Assembly: GCA_018675395.1 (NCBI GenBank)
Contig: JABGYE010000275.1
Location: 1-15,246, forward strand
Source of the DNA: EC70 sp018675395
Lineage (GTDB): Bacteria > Verrucomicrobiota > Verrucomicrobiia > Verrucomicrobiales > DEV007
Reading direction: 5' to 3'
DNA length: 15,246 nt
Shown: one piece after another, positions 7,025 through 14,881 of the stretch
How positions within the stretch are numbered: position 1 is the first letter of the stretch
Layout: the number at the start of each line of letters is the position of its first letter
Notes under the pieces: model-generated
Seen by the model: only the letters and a program-made list of their open reading frames with translations
Told to the model about the DNA's origin: nothing
Databases searched by the model: none
Made by a program: the position numbers and the translations under genes

Positions 7025-7554
7025 TATCTTTTTATTTCCCGTTGAATTTTATAGGGCCCAAACTTTTCAGTTCCTATTGTGGAAATGTTGGCTCCCTGAC
7101 GAATGCTTTCCAGAGTATTTATTCGGCCATGATCAAAATGAATAGTAAATTGTCTCAGTCTTGGATCAGTTTTTAGTAAGGCCTGACTTATTGATTCGAT
7201 ATATGATTCCTTAAAGGATTTATTTAGGGGGTCATTAAAGAGTCTTAAAAAAGTGTAGTGGTATCGGATTAGTTCTCTAGGCGAGATTTCCCTGAAAGAA
7301 GGTAGACCGGCTCCGTATCGATATTTTTTTCCTGATGCGTCATTAGCTGTCAGATAGATTCGTAGGCTATGATGAGTTGGAATACTATGGAACATGTCCC
7401 ACTTTTGGCCCAAACCAATTGTCCATCGAATCGGATCTAGTCTCTTGCTGATTGATTGTCCGATACTTGTGCTTAACGGAGCAATTCCCAATAACATATT
7501 TGCACTGATGATAGTAGAAAAGAGAATGATAATAACTTTTCTATGCGGGCTCAT
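7024..7554 (-). CDS. Membrane-anchored partner of the HTTM protein
   Basis: I place the start at the ATG at 7554, giving 176 residues. A GTG at 7605 would add 17 residues but lies in the terminator tail of ilvC and upstream of a possible -10, so it is less likely. The N-terminus has one hydrophobic helix (about residues 5-24) and the rest is soluble, probably outside the membrane. The segment GLGQKWDMFHSIP (about 47-59) matches the Gln-x-Trp-x-Met-Phe-x-x-x-Pro pattern seen in small proteins encoded next to HTTM genes. After it comes a strand-rich part (LRIYLTANDASGKKYRYG). No catalytic motif is visible. It overlaps the HTTM start by one base (TAATG). Function unknown; role as an HTTM accessory is inferred from pairing. 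Confidence 0.62.
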   Translation of the reverse strand: MSPHRKVIIILFSTIISANMLLGIAPLSTSIGQSISKRLDPIRWTIGLGQKWDMFHSIPTHHSLRIYLTANDASGKKYRYGAGLPSFREISPRELIRYHYTFLRLFNDPLNKSFKESYIESISQALLKTDPRLRQFTIHFDHGRINTLESIRQGANISTIGTEKFGPYKIQREIKR

Positions 7555-7590
7555 ATCTGGATGATTTGTGAGGTATCTAATGGGCAGTAC

Positions 7591-7596
7591 ATTATA
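7591..7596 (-). promoter_or_regulatory. Possible -10 element for the HTTM pair
   Basis: The minus strand reads TATAAT here, just past the ilvC terminator and 37 bases before the chosen ATG at 7554. There is no good -35 hexamer, because the expected place falls inside the terminator stem. It would supply the pair with its own promoter, but the evidence is weak. Confidence 0.28.
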
Positions 7597-7605
7597 ATAT
7601 AACAC

Positions 7606-7636
7606 AAAAAAAGCCGAGGAGAGCCCCGACTTTTTT
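7606..7636 (-). terminator. Intrinsic terminator of ilvC
   Basis: Read leftwards, AGTCGGGG (7631-7624), a four-base loop and CCTCGGCT (7619-7612) form an eight-base-pair stem with two G-U wobbles, followed at once by a run of seven T. It begins about 30 bases past the ilvC stop. On the plus strand the wobbles become C-A mismatches, so it works mainly leftward, although an A-run/T-run flanks both sides. Confidence 0.85.
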
Positions 7637-7664
7637 ATGGTGAGTAGTTGAAGGTGCTAGCGGC

Positions 7665-8693
7665 CTATGAATAAGATGCTTGGGCTCCTTTTGTAGAACG
7701 CTTTTTGATCCATGGCATGAGTCCACGCAGACGTTTACCTACTTTTTCGATTCCATGTTCTGCTCCAGCCTTACGAAGCTTATTGAATTTTTTCTGCCCT
7801 TTCTTGTTTTCCTTGATCCACTCTTCAGCGAATTGTCCATTCTGGATCCTTTTCAATGCTTTCTTCATTTTATTCTTAGTAGCATTGTCGATGATAGTTG
7901 GTCCGACGCTAACGTCACCCCATTCTGCTGTTTCTGATATCGAAAATCTCATTCCTGCGATGCCAGACTCATTCATTAGATCCACAATCAGTTTCAATTC
8001 ATGAAGGCATTCAAAGTATGCCATTTCAGGTTGATAACCGGCTTCGACAAGAACCTCATATCCTGTAGTGACTAGAGCACTTACACCGCCGCAAAGAACG
8101 GTCTGTTCTCCGAAAAGATCTGTTTCAGTTTCTTCTTTGAAAGTTGTTTCGATGACTCCTCCCCGGGTTCCTCCAACACCATGAGCCCATGCAAGAGCAA
8201 TCTTTTTAGCATCCTTTCCTGGGTTCTGGTGTATTGCTATGAGAGCGGGAACTCCTTTGCCTTCAGTGAACTGACGACGGACAATGTGCCCTGGACCCTT
8301 TGGAGCCACCATGATCACGTTCACGTCTTCAGGCGGCACCACGGTTCCGTAATGGATTGCAAAACCATGACTGAAGCCGAGTGTTTTTCCTTTGGTGAGA
8401 TTTTTCTTTATGTCTTTTTTGTAAATTTCTCCAATTTTTGTGTCGGGGGCAGCAATGAAAATAACATCCGCTCGCTTCACAGCTTCAGCTGTATCATAAA
8501 CTTTGAAGCCAAGTTTTTTTGCTACTGCACGAGACTTTGAACCTTTATAGAGGCCGATGATGACATTGACCTTACTTTCCTTGAGATTTAGCGCGTGGGC
8601 ATGACCCTGAGAACCGAAGCCGATCACGGCAAAAGTTTTCCCTTTCAAGGTTTTCATGTCAGCGTTTTTTTCTCTATAGATGCGTGCGTTCAT
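7665..8693 (-). CDS. ilvC: Ketol-acid reductoisomerase (class I)
   Basis: This enzyme converts 2-acetolactate or 2-aceto-2-hydroxybutyrate to the dihydroxy acids in valine, isoleucine and leucine synthesis, using Mg2+ and NAD(P)H. At 342 residues it is the short class I form. The Rossmann part has GFGSQGHA (25-32). The loop YKGSKSR (49-55), with Lys and Ser residues, suggests phosphate binding and so NADPH. Conserved catalytic and metal residues are visible: His109 in FSHGF, PKGPGH (131-136), Asp192 and Glu196 in ETDLFGEQ, Glu228 and Glu232 in YFECLHELK, and Ser253 in SISETAE. The C-terminus is Lys/Arg-rich. It stands alone here without ilvB/ilvN or leu genes, and a strong terminator follows. 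The 91-base upstream gap must hold its promoter or allow read-through; no attenuator-like leader peptide was seen. Confidence 0.97.
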   Translation of the reverse strand: MNARIYREKNADMKTLKGKTFAVIGFGSQGHAHALNLKESKVNVIIGLYKGSKSRAVAKKLGFKVYDTAEAVKRADVIFIAAPDTKIGEIYKKDIKKNLTKGKTLGFSHGFAIHYGTVVPPEDVNVIMVAPKGPGHIVRRQFTEGKGVPALIAIHQNPGKDAKKIALAWAHGVGGTRGGVIETTFKEETETDLFGEQTVLCGGVSALVTTGYEVLVEAGYQPEMAYFECLHELKLIVDLMNESGIAGMRFSISETAEWGDVSVGPTIIDNATKNKMKKALKRIQNGQFAEEWIKENKKGQKKFNKLRKAGAEHGIEKVGKRLRGLMPWIKKRSTKGAQASYS

Positions 8694-8784
8694 TGGAATT
8701 TGTTCTGGTTTTATTTAAATCTATCGCTTCAGAGCGGGCGAGAATGGTGCATTGATTCGGGGCATTGGTCAAATCCAAAACACT

Positions 8785-10509
8785 TCATTGCTCATTATGT
8801 TTTATGATTAATTTAACTAAAAAGACCAGAATTAGTGCAAATAAGCTACAGCCGGCAGAAGCGATGAGGTGGCTATTTGATGTATTTTCTTGATGTATTC
8901 TGGATTTTCCATGGATTTCATTGCTGGTCTCAGGTAAATCCCAGTAAAAATCGAAAAGATCACCATCATAATGCTGTTCGAGTGTTTTCAATTCTTTCAT
9001 TCGCTCAAAAGGTATTAGATTTAGGATCCTTTTTTCCCCTACTTTATAATTTGAGGTGGGGAGCATTTGGCGATTTTTGTAGGCCCAATGAATCACTGCT
9101 ATTTTGTTTTCATCCGTTTCAATTTTGCCAGCAATTGTTTCGAGTATTTCGTAATCGGCACCATATAATAGTGAGCTATAAGTAGTCGATTTTGGATTAG
9201 GCAACTTAGGTTTGGATAACATTCTCGCATGGATTTTAGTCGATGAAATGAGATTCTCTTTTGGTTCACGGGTATCAAAATTGACGTCTTCCCAATGAAC
9301 GCGTGCTTTATGGGCTTGTGTTGAAGAGAGGAAGAGATCTCTCGCAGTGATGGCCCAAATGACAGCTTTTTTATTTTTCATTAGGGATGCGCTTCCCCTT
9401 CTAGCGGCGAGTTTTTTTCTCGCTTCAGTGGCGCCGCCACCATTGATCGCAATGACATCAAGTGAGCTTCCCAAGTTCAAAGCAATGTGATCTGCTAGGC
9501 CAGCATTTTTGCCCCAGTCAAGGGTCGTATCTGTTGAGTAAATATTTGTGAAGCTATCGCCCAGAAGAATAATGGGAGATTCTCGATCAACGGTTTTACC
9601 TGTAACTGGTGAGGCTATGACCGTTTCCAGATCAAAGATTTTGCTGTAAGTATTGAGGCTTTCAACTAGATCACCTAATGAACTGCGATTTTCATCAGGA
9701 CCGGCTTTTAGATTTCTACTTTCATAATCCCAATTCTTAGATTTGACATAGGTAGCAATAATTTTTGCAGACTCTTCCATCCCTTCCGGAGTCCAATGAG
9801 TGTCTTGTTTAAGAAATACTTTTGATTTAGATTTGAGTTTCGATAGTGGCAAGGTGAGGTCCAGTACATCAACGTTCGGTAATGAGCTTAGGAATGAGTA
9901 AAAAGTTTCAGAATCAGGATGAGTGATTGGACCCTTTACCGATTGGCCAAGATGTTCTGGATAAATCATGGGTTTTACTGGAATACTGACGATGACTAGC
10001 TCGACTCCGAACTCATTCAGTTGTTCTGCGAATCGTTTAATGGCGTTTAACGGGGACTGCCAATGGGTCAGTCTAGGATCTTTAGATACGGAAGTGGGTT
10101 CCATTTCGATTGGGCCGTAACCGGTTAGTGAATCCAATGCTGTTTTTAAAAAGAGCCAACCATCTTTTCCGATCCTAGTTTTACCGTTCCCTTCACGTAG
10201 CGGGCCATTCGATAATAATGTTTGTACTAAGCGGCGAGGAGGTTCAGTGAATCCCGCAGATTCTAGATTATTTTCATATTCCTGCAGATGTTCTCCGATT
10301 GTATTTTCTGAACTTTTCTTGAAGATTTCGATCGCAGGTACCCAGGCACTGTTAGTATCACTGATTAATGATTTGTTAAGTGCAAATATATTCCGATAAA
10401 GAGGTGGCAATGAAATGATGCACAAAAAGATAAAGATGCTAATCACCGCTGCTCTTCGGCCTACGTGAACTTCGATATCTGCACTAATCTCTTTGTAAGG
10501 GTTTTGCAT
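8785..10509 (-). CDS. AlgX/AlgJ-like SGNH O-acetyltransferase partner with two membrane helices
   Basis: This 574-residue protein has an N-terminal membrane helix (about 20-38), a large presumably periplasmic domain, and a second hydrophobic helix near the C-terminus (about 548-569). The domain carries an SGNH-hydrolase active site of the AlgX/AlgJ type: Asp236-Thr-His238-Trp (KQDTHWTPEGM) and the nucleophile Ser319 in LLGDSF. GKDGWLFL (114-121) is also typical of the family. In alginate systems such proteins take acetyl groups handed across the membrane by AlgI and attach them to polysaccharide. The gene lies eight bases after the algI-like gene, in the same operon, which supports that job. 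The C-terminal 180 residues have no familiar domain. The polymer is unknown. AlgX is secreted and AlgJ has one anchor, so the C-terminal helix is unusual. Confidence 0.8.
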   Translation of the reverse strand: MQNPYKEISADIEVHVGRRAAVISIFIFLCIISLPPLYRNIFALNKSLISDTNSAWVPAIEIFKKSSENTIGEHLQEYENNLESAGFTEPPRRLVQTLLSNGPLREGNGKTRIGKDGWLFLKTALDSLTGYGPIEMEPTSVSKDPRLTHWQSPLNAIKRFAEQLNEFGVELVIVSIPVKPMIYPEHLGQSVKGPITHPDSETFYSFLSSLPNVDVLDLTLPLSKLKSKSKVFLKQDTHWTPEGMEESAKIIATYVKSKNWDYESRNLKAGPDENRSSLGDLVESLNTYSKIFDLETVIASPVTGKTVDRESPIILLGDSFTNIYSTDTTLDWGKNAGLADHIALNLGSSLDVIAINGGGATEARKKLAARRGSASLMKNKKAVIWAITARDLFLSSTQAHKARVHWEDVNFDTREPKENLISSTKIHARMLSKPKLPNPKSTTYSSLLYGADYEILETIAGKIETDENKIAVIHWAYKNRQMLPTSNYKVGEKRILNLIPFERMKELKTLEQHYDGDLFDFYWDLPETSNEIHGKSRIHQENTSNSHLIASAGCSLFALILVFLVKLIIKHNEQ

Positions 10510-10517
10510 ATGATTTT

Positions 10518-11939
10518 CTAGAACTGAAAATATAGAAAGGGATTAAATTCCTGAGTGAACATCATTGATAGTGATAAGATCAGTAAAGAGAGTCCGGTAA
10601 TGACTTTTCCAATGGTTAATCTTTTAAGAATCTGTCCAGTATTAGGTAAAATAAATATACAGACGAATGAGATTGGAATGATGAATAGAGCGATGGGTCG
10701 CGTTACTTGGCTCATTAAAATTAATGATGCGGGAGTCGTGTCACTTAACCCGATCATTGCTTTTAGATAAAAGAATGCCCTTTCAAAGTTCTCGGCACGA
10801 AAGAATACCCAGGAAAATAATATTATTATAAAAGTGATTCCTATCTTTAAGGTCCTTGGACATTTATTTAGATGCCTTGATGGGCCTGTGAATCTTTCAA
10901 TGACGAGAAACATTCCGTGAATTCCTCCCCAAGCGATGAACGTCCACTGAGCACCGTGCCAAAGGCCTCCTATAAGCATTACGATTAACAGGTTACAGTA
11001 TGTTCTTCTAGAACCCTTCCGGTTCCCGCCTAGCGGTATGTATAGATAGTCACGGAGAAAACCGGATAATGAAATGTGCCAACGTTTCCAGAATTCGGTG
11101 ATAGACTCAGATTTATAGGGGGAGTTAAAGTTTTCTTTGAAGGAGAATCCGAACATTCTCCCGAGTCCAATAGCCATGTCAGAGTAGGCAGAGAAATCAA
11201 AATATATCTGGAATGCGTAAGAGCATACTCCTATCCAAGCAATGGGAGTACTAAGAGATTGATCGCCAGCACCAAAGCACAGGTCAGCTATTCCTCCAAC
11301 TGGATTGGCCAGAAGAATTTTTTTAGCAAAACCAAAATTAAATCTTGTGAAACCATAAATAAAATTATCAACGGAATGTACCCTTGAGCGGATCTGTTCT
11401 GCGATGTTTCCGTATCGAACAATGGGACCCGCGACGAGTTGTGGGAACATGGAAACATAACAGGCGAAGCTTAGGAAATCATTAGCGGGTTTTGCATGTC
11501 CTCTATATATATCAATCGTGTAGGACATTGATTGGAATGTATAAAACGAAATTCCTACAGGGAGGACAATATCGTTAAAAATTGGAGGGAGTGTCACTTC
11601 TCCTAGGCCTAATGCTTTTGCTAGGACTGAGACATTTTGAGAAAAGAATCCTGCATATTTGAAGAAGGCAAGAATCCCAAGATTCACAATTATTGATAAG
11701 ATGACCCAAAATTTACGTATTCTTGTTGAGGATTTTTTTGCATGAATTTTTTTCCCGCAGAGGAAATCAACAGCAGTTGATATTAGCATCAGGAAAACGA
11801 ACCAAGGATTCCACCATGCATAGAAAAGATAGCTGCAGGTAGTTAGAACCAGATGACGCCCTCTTTTGGGTGCGACGTAGTAGGCTCCTAAGACAAGAGC
11901 CAGGAAATAAAAAATAAAAATATGGGAGCTGAATACCAA
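10518..11939 (-). CDS. MBOAT-family O-acyltransferase, AlgI-like
   Basis: This is a polytopic inner-membrane acyltransferase of 473 residues, the usual AlgI/DltB-type length. Diagnostic stretches are YLFYAWWNPWF (37-47), FPQLVAGPIVRY (165-176), FWKRWHISLSGFLRDYLY (283-300, with His288) and GGLWHGAQWTF (324-334) containing the invariant catalytic His328. These proteins move an acyl group, usually acetyl, through the membrane to a periplasmic partner. That partner is encoded immediately downstream. The start is TTG at 11939, chosen because MVFSS aligns with the common N-terminus of the family; purine-rich AGGGAAAAGGA lies directly upstream. A 75-base gap separates it from tsaB. No alginate or cellulose synthase gene lies in the window, so the acceptor polymer cannot be named. 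Confidence 0.93.
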   Translation of the reverse strand: MVFSSHIFIFYFLALVLGAYYVAPKRGRHLVLTTCSYLFYAWWNPWFVFLMLISTAVDFLCGKKIHAKKSSTRIRKFWVILSIIVNLGILAFFKYAGFFSQNVSVLAKALGLGEVTLPPIFNDIVLPVGISFYTFQSMSYTIDIYRGHAKPANDFLSFACYVSMFPQLVAGPIVRYGNIAEQIRSRVHSVDNFIYGFTRFNFGFAKKILLANPVGGIADLCFGAGDQSLSTPIAWIGVCSYAFQIYFDFSAYSDMAIGLGRMFGFSFKENFNSPYKSESITEFWKRWHISLSGFLRDYLYIPLGGNRKGSRRTYCNLLIVMLIGGLWHGAQWTFIAWGGIHGMFLVIERFTGPSRHLNKCPRTLKIGITFIIILFSWVFFRAENFERAFFYLKAMIGLSDTTPASLILMSQVTRPIALFIIPISFVCIFILPNTGQILKRLTIGKVITGLSLLILSLSMMFTQEFNPFLYFQF

Positions 11940-12014
11940 GTCCTTTTCCCTGTTAACTTAATGGGTATGATAGAAGCTTGTAGGAATTACGAAAACATTA
12001 AAGTCGTTCTAGTG

Positions 12015-12671
12015 TCAGCTATCTAATTTAGGTACATTCTTACCCATTTTTTTGGGTTGAGTGATGAATGGAGCACGAAGATATATTGGTTCTGGGGGGA
12101 TGGACGTTAGTTCTTTGATTTCTTCGTCTGAGAGTTCTGCAGCGATTCGAGCCAGTTTCTTAGCACAGGGATTTGTTTTTTGGATGCCAGGGAATGAAAT
12201 ATTTTCATCAAAAGAGTAGAGCTCCCCTTTTTTAACTCCGATTTTTTCGTTAAGTGATTCGACTGATTCGAATAGCTCTGGACCTGAAATGATCTGATGG
12301 CCTTTCACGGTGGCAATATACCAAGATTCGCGTCGCGCATCTCCTATGACTTGGTAGAGTGAGTTCTGATCTGCAGATTCTGCACTACAAATAGAAGAGA
12401 TCCCAATGATAGGTACTTCCAATGCCATTGATATACCAAGGCCCGCGGCGATCCCGATTCTTATTCCTGTATAGGATCCAGGACCTGTTCCGACAACGAT
12501 AAGAGAAAGTGCATGATTACAGGACACTAGAGCTTCTTCGAGGGGAGCAAATATTTGGGAGTTGTGGGACCTTTCAGAAGTGAACACCTCACTAAAGATG
12601 ATGTCATTTTCTGTAAGAACACTGACCCTTCCTTCTTTAGTGGAGGTATCTATGGCTAGAGTAGCATTCAT
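12015..12671 (-). CDS. tsaB: tRNA threonylcarbamoyladenosine synthesis protein TsaB
   Basis: TsaB is the non-catalytic ASKHA-fold partner of TsaD in making t6A at position 37 of ANN-decoding tRNAs. The 218-residue length fits. The N-terminal LAIDTS (5-10) is the actin-like phosphate-1 strand. SERSHNSQ (32-39) matches the conserved Arg-x-His region. VVGTGPGSYTGIRIG (59-73) is the family signature. The C-terminus has EPIYLR(A), typical of full-length TsaB. Its ATG overlaps the tsaE stop by four bases (ATGA at 12671-12668), so the two are translationally coupled. This fits the known TsaB-TsaD-TsaE complex. tsaD is not in the window. Confidence 0.95.
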   Translation of the reverse strand: MNATLAIDTSTKEGRVSVLTENDIIFSEVFTSERSHNSQIFAPLEEALVSCNHALSLIVVGTGPGSYTGIRIGIAAGLGISMALEVPIIGISSICSAESADQNSLYQVIGDARRESWYIATVKGHQIISGPELFESVESLNEKIGVKKGELYSFDENISFPGIQKTNPCAKKLARIAAELSDEEIKELTSIPPEPIYLRAPFITQPKKMGKNVPKLDS

Positions 12672-13090
12672 CGATTGTTAATTGCTTGAATGATTCTTGA
12701 TCCATTCTCCTTGATGCTGAACTGGAGCCATATTGCTATTTTTGGTATAATTTCCGGAAACTTGTCAGCCCATTCTATCACACAGATTCCATCAGATTCG
12801 GCATAATCTTCCCAGCCGATATCAATTAACTCATGGACTGAATTAATCCTGTAAAAATCAAAATGGTAAATAGGAATCTGACCTTGCAGATATTCATGCA
12901 GGAGAGGGAAAGTTGGACTGGTCACTGGACTTTCACATTCTGCTCCTTGAACTAACCCCTTAGTAAAATGGGTCTTCCCAGCACCGAGATCTCCAATCAA
13001 TGCAAAAACGTCACCGGGCTTTGACGTGGATCCGAGCTTTTTTCCTGCTCCCACCATTGCTTCTTCATTATCAATGATTAGATCTTTCAT
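12668..13090 (-). CDS. tsaE: tRNA threonylcarbamoyladenosine synthesis ATPase TsaE
   Basis: TsaE is a small P-loop ATPase that drives turnover of the TsaBD complex during t6A formation. Its 140 residues contain the Walker A motif GDLGAGKT (33-40). SPTFPLLHEY (58-67) is the family switch region; the common form is SPTF-x-LV-x-x-Y. HFDFYR (76-81) and VIEWADKF (104-111), with Glu106 and Trp107, are the other hallmarks. It is encoded ten bases after thiL and overlaps tsaB by four bases, forming part of a tight leftward cluster. Confidence 0.97.
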   Translation of the reverse strand: MKDLIIDNEEAMVGAGKKLGSTSKPGDVFALIGDLGAGKTHFTKGLVQGAECESPVTSPTFPLLHEYLQGQIPIYHFDFYRINSVHELIDIGWEDYAESDGICVIEWADKFPEIIPKIAIWLQFSIKENGSRIIQAINNR

Positions 13091-13100
13091 TATTCTTTGG

Positions 13101-14006
13101 TTAAAAATGTTTCCAACCTCCCGTTAAGTCAGGGTTCGCATTTCCTTTAGGGCTGAGTTTTCCTATGCGAGTTAATGTGAGCCGCGGAAATTTTTTTTGC
13201 CAGGCCACTTCAAGTTTCTTACATTCCTTCGAAGAAATTGCAAATAACAGCTCATAATCTTCCCCATCACAGAGGGCCTCCTCAATGCTTGCCCCTCTTG
13301 TCCTCGGTATTTGGTTTGTTTCAATAGAGTATCCGCAATTGCTCGATTTTGCTAGGCGAGGCAAATCAGATGCGAGTCCGTCACTTAGATCCATCATTGC
13401 ACTTGGTTTAAATTTCTTTGTGATCCATTGAGCTTCTTCAATGCGTGGAGTGAATCTTAAATGATGTCCATTTAAAGATTTTCCTAGCTTCCCAGTAACA
13501 AAAAGGATGTGTCCTGACTTGCCTTTTGAACGGAAGCAGCAACGATCTTTTCTTACCTCACCAGTCAGAGAAACTGTGACGGAAGAGGTTCCATTTTTTC
13601 CGCAACTAGCTGTTTCTCCACCAACGATGCTGATATTATAAGGTGAGGATGCTTTTGATAGACCATGGTACAGGGAATTCACATAAGACACATTACATTC
13701 AGGCCTGAGAGATAAACTTATCATCGCATGTTTAGGTGTTCCCCCCATAGCTGCGACATCACTTATTGCCCGCGAAAGAGCCTTGTAGCCAACAGCTGAT
13801 GGTGGAGTTGATTTCATGTAATGAATTCCTTCAATGACACAATCAATTTTTAGCAATACATATGACCGAGGGTCATTGCTCGTTATTACTGCGCAGTCAT
13901 CACCTGCTCCGGCCACGACATCTTTTCCAAGGGGTAAATTCTTGGTGATGCGTGTAATCAGTAGATCTTCTCCAATCTCTTTGATCTTCTTGGAAGAATT
14001 AGCCAT
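13101..14006 (-). CDS. thiL: Thiamine-monophosphate kinase
   Basis: ThiL phosphorylates thiamine monophosphate to thiamine diphosphate with ATP, the last step of cofactor synthesis. The 301-residue protein is slightly shorter than many homologues (about 320-330). The PurM-like fold is marked by GAGDDCAV (33-40, Mg-ATP ligands), Asp55 with EGIHY (59-63), ALSRAISDVAAMGGTP (76-91), VGGETAS (128-134), MDLSDGLASDL (205-215) and GEDYELLFA (248-256). All expected metal-binding Asp residues are present. The ATG overlaps the end of the upstream protease gene by eight bases. No other thiamine gene is nearby; thiL next to tsaE is a mixed housekeeping arrangement. Confidence 0.96.
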   Translation of the reverse strand: MANSSKKIKEIGEDLLITRITKNLPLGKDVVAGAGDDCAVITSNDPRSYVLLKIDCVIEGIHYMKSTPPSAVGYKALSRAISDVAAMGGTPKHAMISLSLRPECNVSYVNSLYHGLSKASSPYNISIVGGETASCGKNGTSSVTVSLTGEVRKDRCCFRSKGKSGHILFVTGKLGKSLNGHHLRFTPRIEEAQWITKKFKPSAMMDLSDGLASDLPRLAKSSNCGYSIETNQIPRTRGASIEEALCDGEDYELLFAISSKECKKLEVAWQKKFPRLTLTRIGKLSPKGNANPDLTGGWKHF

Positions 14007-14847
14007 TGGATAGAGTCAGAATAAAACAAGAATTGATCCCATTAAATAGAGCATGAATTAGGATAGGGACAAAGATGGAACCCGTCACCTCATAACAGAA
14101 AGTTAATATTATTGCTAGGAATAGAAGAGGAACAAGACCTTCCACATGGCCGTGTACAACGGCAAAGAGTAGTGAGGTCATGAAGCCAGCAAAGAGACGA
14201 TGAGAATATCGTTTCAGGATAGGGTAAATGTACCCACGAAAAATGATTTCTTCGACCATAGGCGCTACTATTATGGCTGAAAATAAAAGAGTAATGCGGA
14301 TCGTGATGTCATTACTCGAAATCATTGTTTGAACAATCTCCTGCATTTCTGGGCCCTGTTCTTTTGAGGGAATGATTAACTGTGTTATGTAGCTGCCTAA
14401 GCCGAGAAGAATGTATACTGGCACCATTGCGCCAAGCCCCCATAGCAGAGTTTTGGCAAATGAGATTTTATTGAGCCCGAAAATATGATTGGGATTTCTT
14501 CCACGGACAAAGGAGGCAAATGAAAACACGAAAGCTCCAATAATGAGAAAGATAATGTTATTTAAAATGGCTTCAGGAAGAGTCATGCCATTTTTTTCCA
14601 TGGTTGAGGCATCACCTGAATCCATTGAATTCTGGAAAAGCATTACGGTATTTCCATAAAAGAAAAAAATGATGGTGAGAGCAAAGAGAAGATCGATTAA
14701 ATCGATCTTCTCAAGAATAGTTTCTTTTTCGATTTTGCTATTTGTTGCAAAGGTTCGTATGGACCAGAATAGGATCAGTCCCACAACAATGCCCAAGACG
14801 GTGAGCGTTGCTATATAAAATAATGTCTGCGCTTTAACTGGGTCCAT
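13999..14847 (-). CDS. CPBP-family intramembrane metalloprotease
   Basis: This 282-residue membrane protein has hydrophobic helices near 10-30, 50-71, 96-113, 133-157, 184-198, 216-231, 236-255 and 258-278. The last third carries the three conserved motifs of the CPBP (CAAX protease / bacteriocin-processing, Abi) family: EEIIFRG (199-205; Glu199, Glu200, Arg204), FAVVHGH with His232, and HALFN (His265, Asn269). These form a metal site in the membrane, as in the Rce1 fold. Bacterial substrates are mostly unknown; some members give bacteriocin self-immunity or process peptides. It is encoded between nnrD (34-base gap) and thiL (eight-base overlap), so it is co-transcribed with core genes rather than with a bacteriocin locus. 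Confidence 0.9.
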   Translation of the reverse strand: MDPVKAQTLFYIATLTVLGIVVGLILFWSIRTFATNSKIEKETILEKIDLIDLLFALTIIFFFYGNTVMLFQNSMDSGDASTMEKNGMTLPEAILNNIIFLIIGAFVFSFASFVRGRNPNHIFGLNKISFAKTLLWGLGAMVPVYILLGLGSYITQLIIPSKEQGPEMQEIVQTMISSNDITIRITLLFSAIIVAPMVEEIIFRGYIYPILKRYSHRLFAGFMTSLLFAVVHGHVEGLVPLLFLAIILTFCYEVTGSIFVPILIHALFNGINSCFILTLSNG

Positions 14848-14881
14848 GGTGTTGAACTAAAGCTAATACTATTGAATCCAA

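Noticed and set aside
7680..8807. Several plus-strand ORFs opposite ilvC, rich in Phe, Ser and Cys
   Set aside because: They are complementary to an unmistakable ilvC; composition is typical of antisense frames.
13999..14847. CPBP protease as part of a bacteriocin or abortive infection system
   Set aside because: Neighbours are core metabolic and tRNA-modification genes, with no small toxin-like ORF, ABC exporter or kinase regulator nearby.
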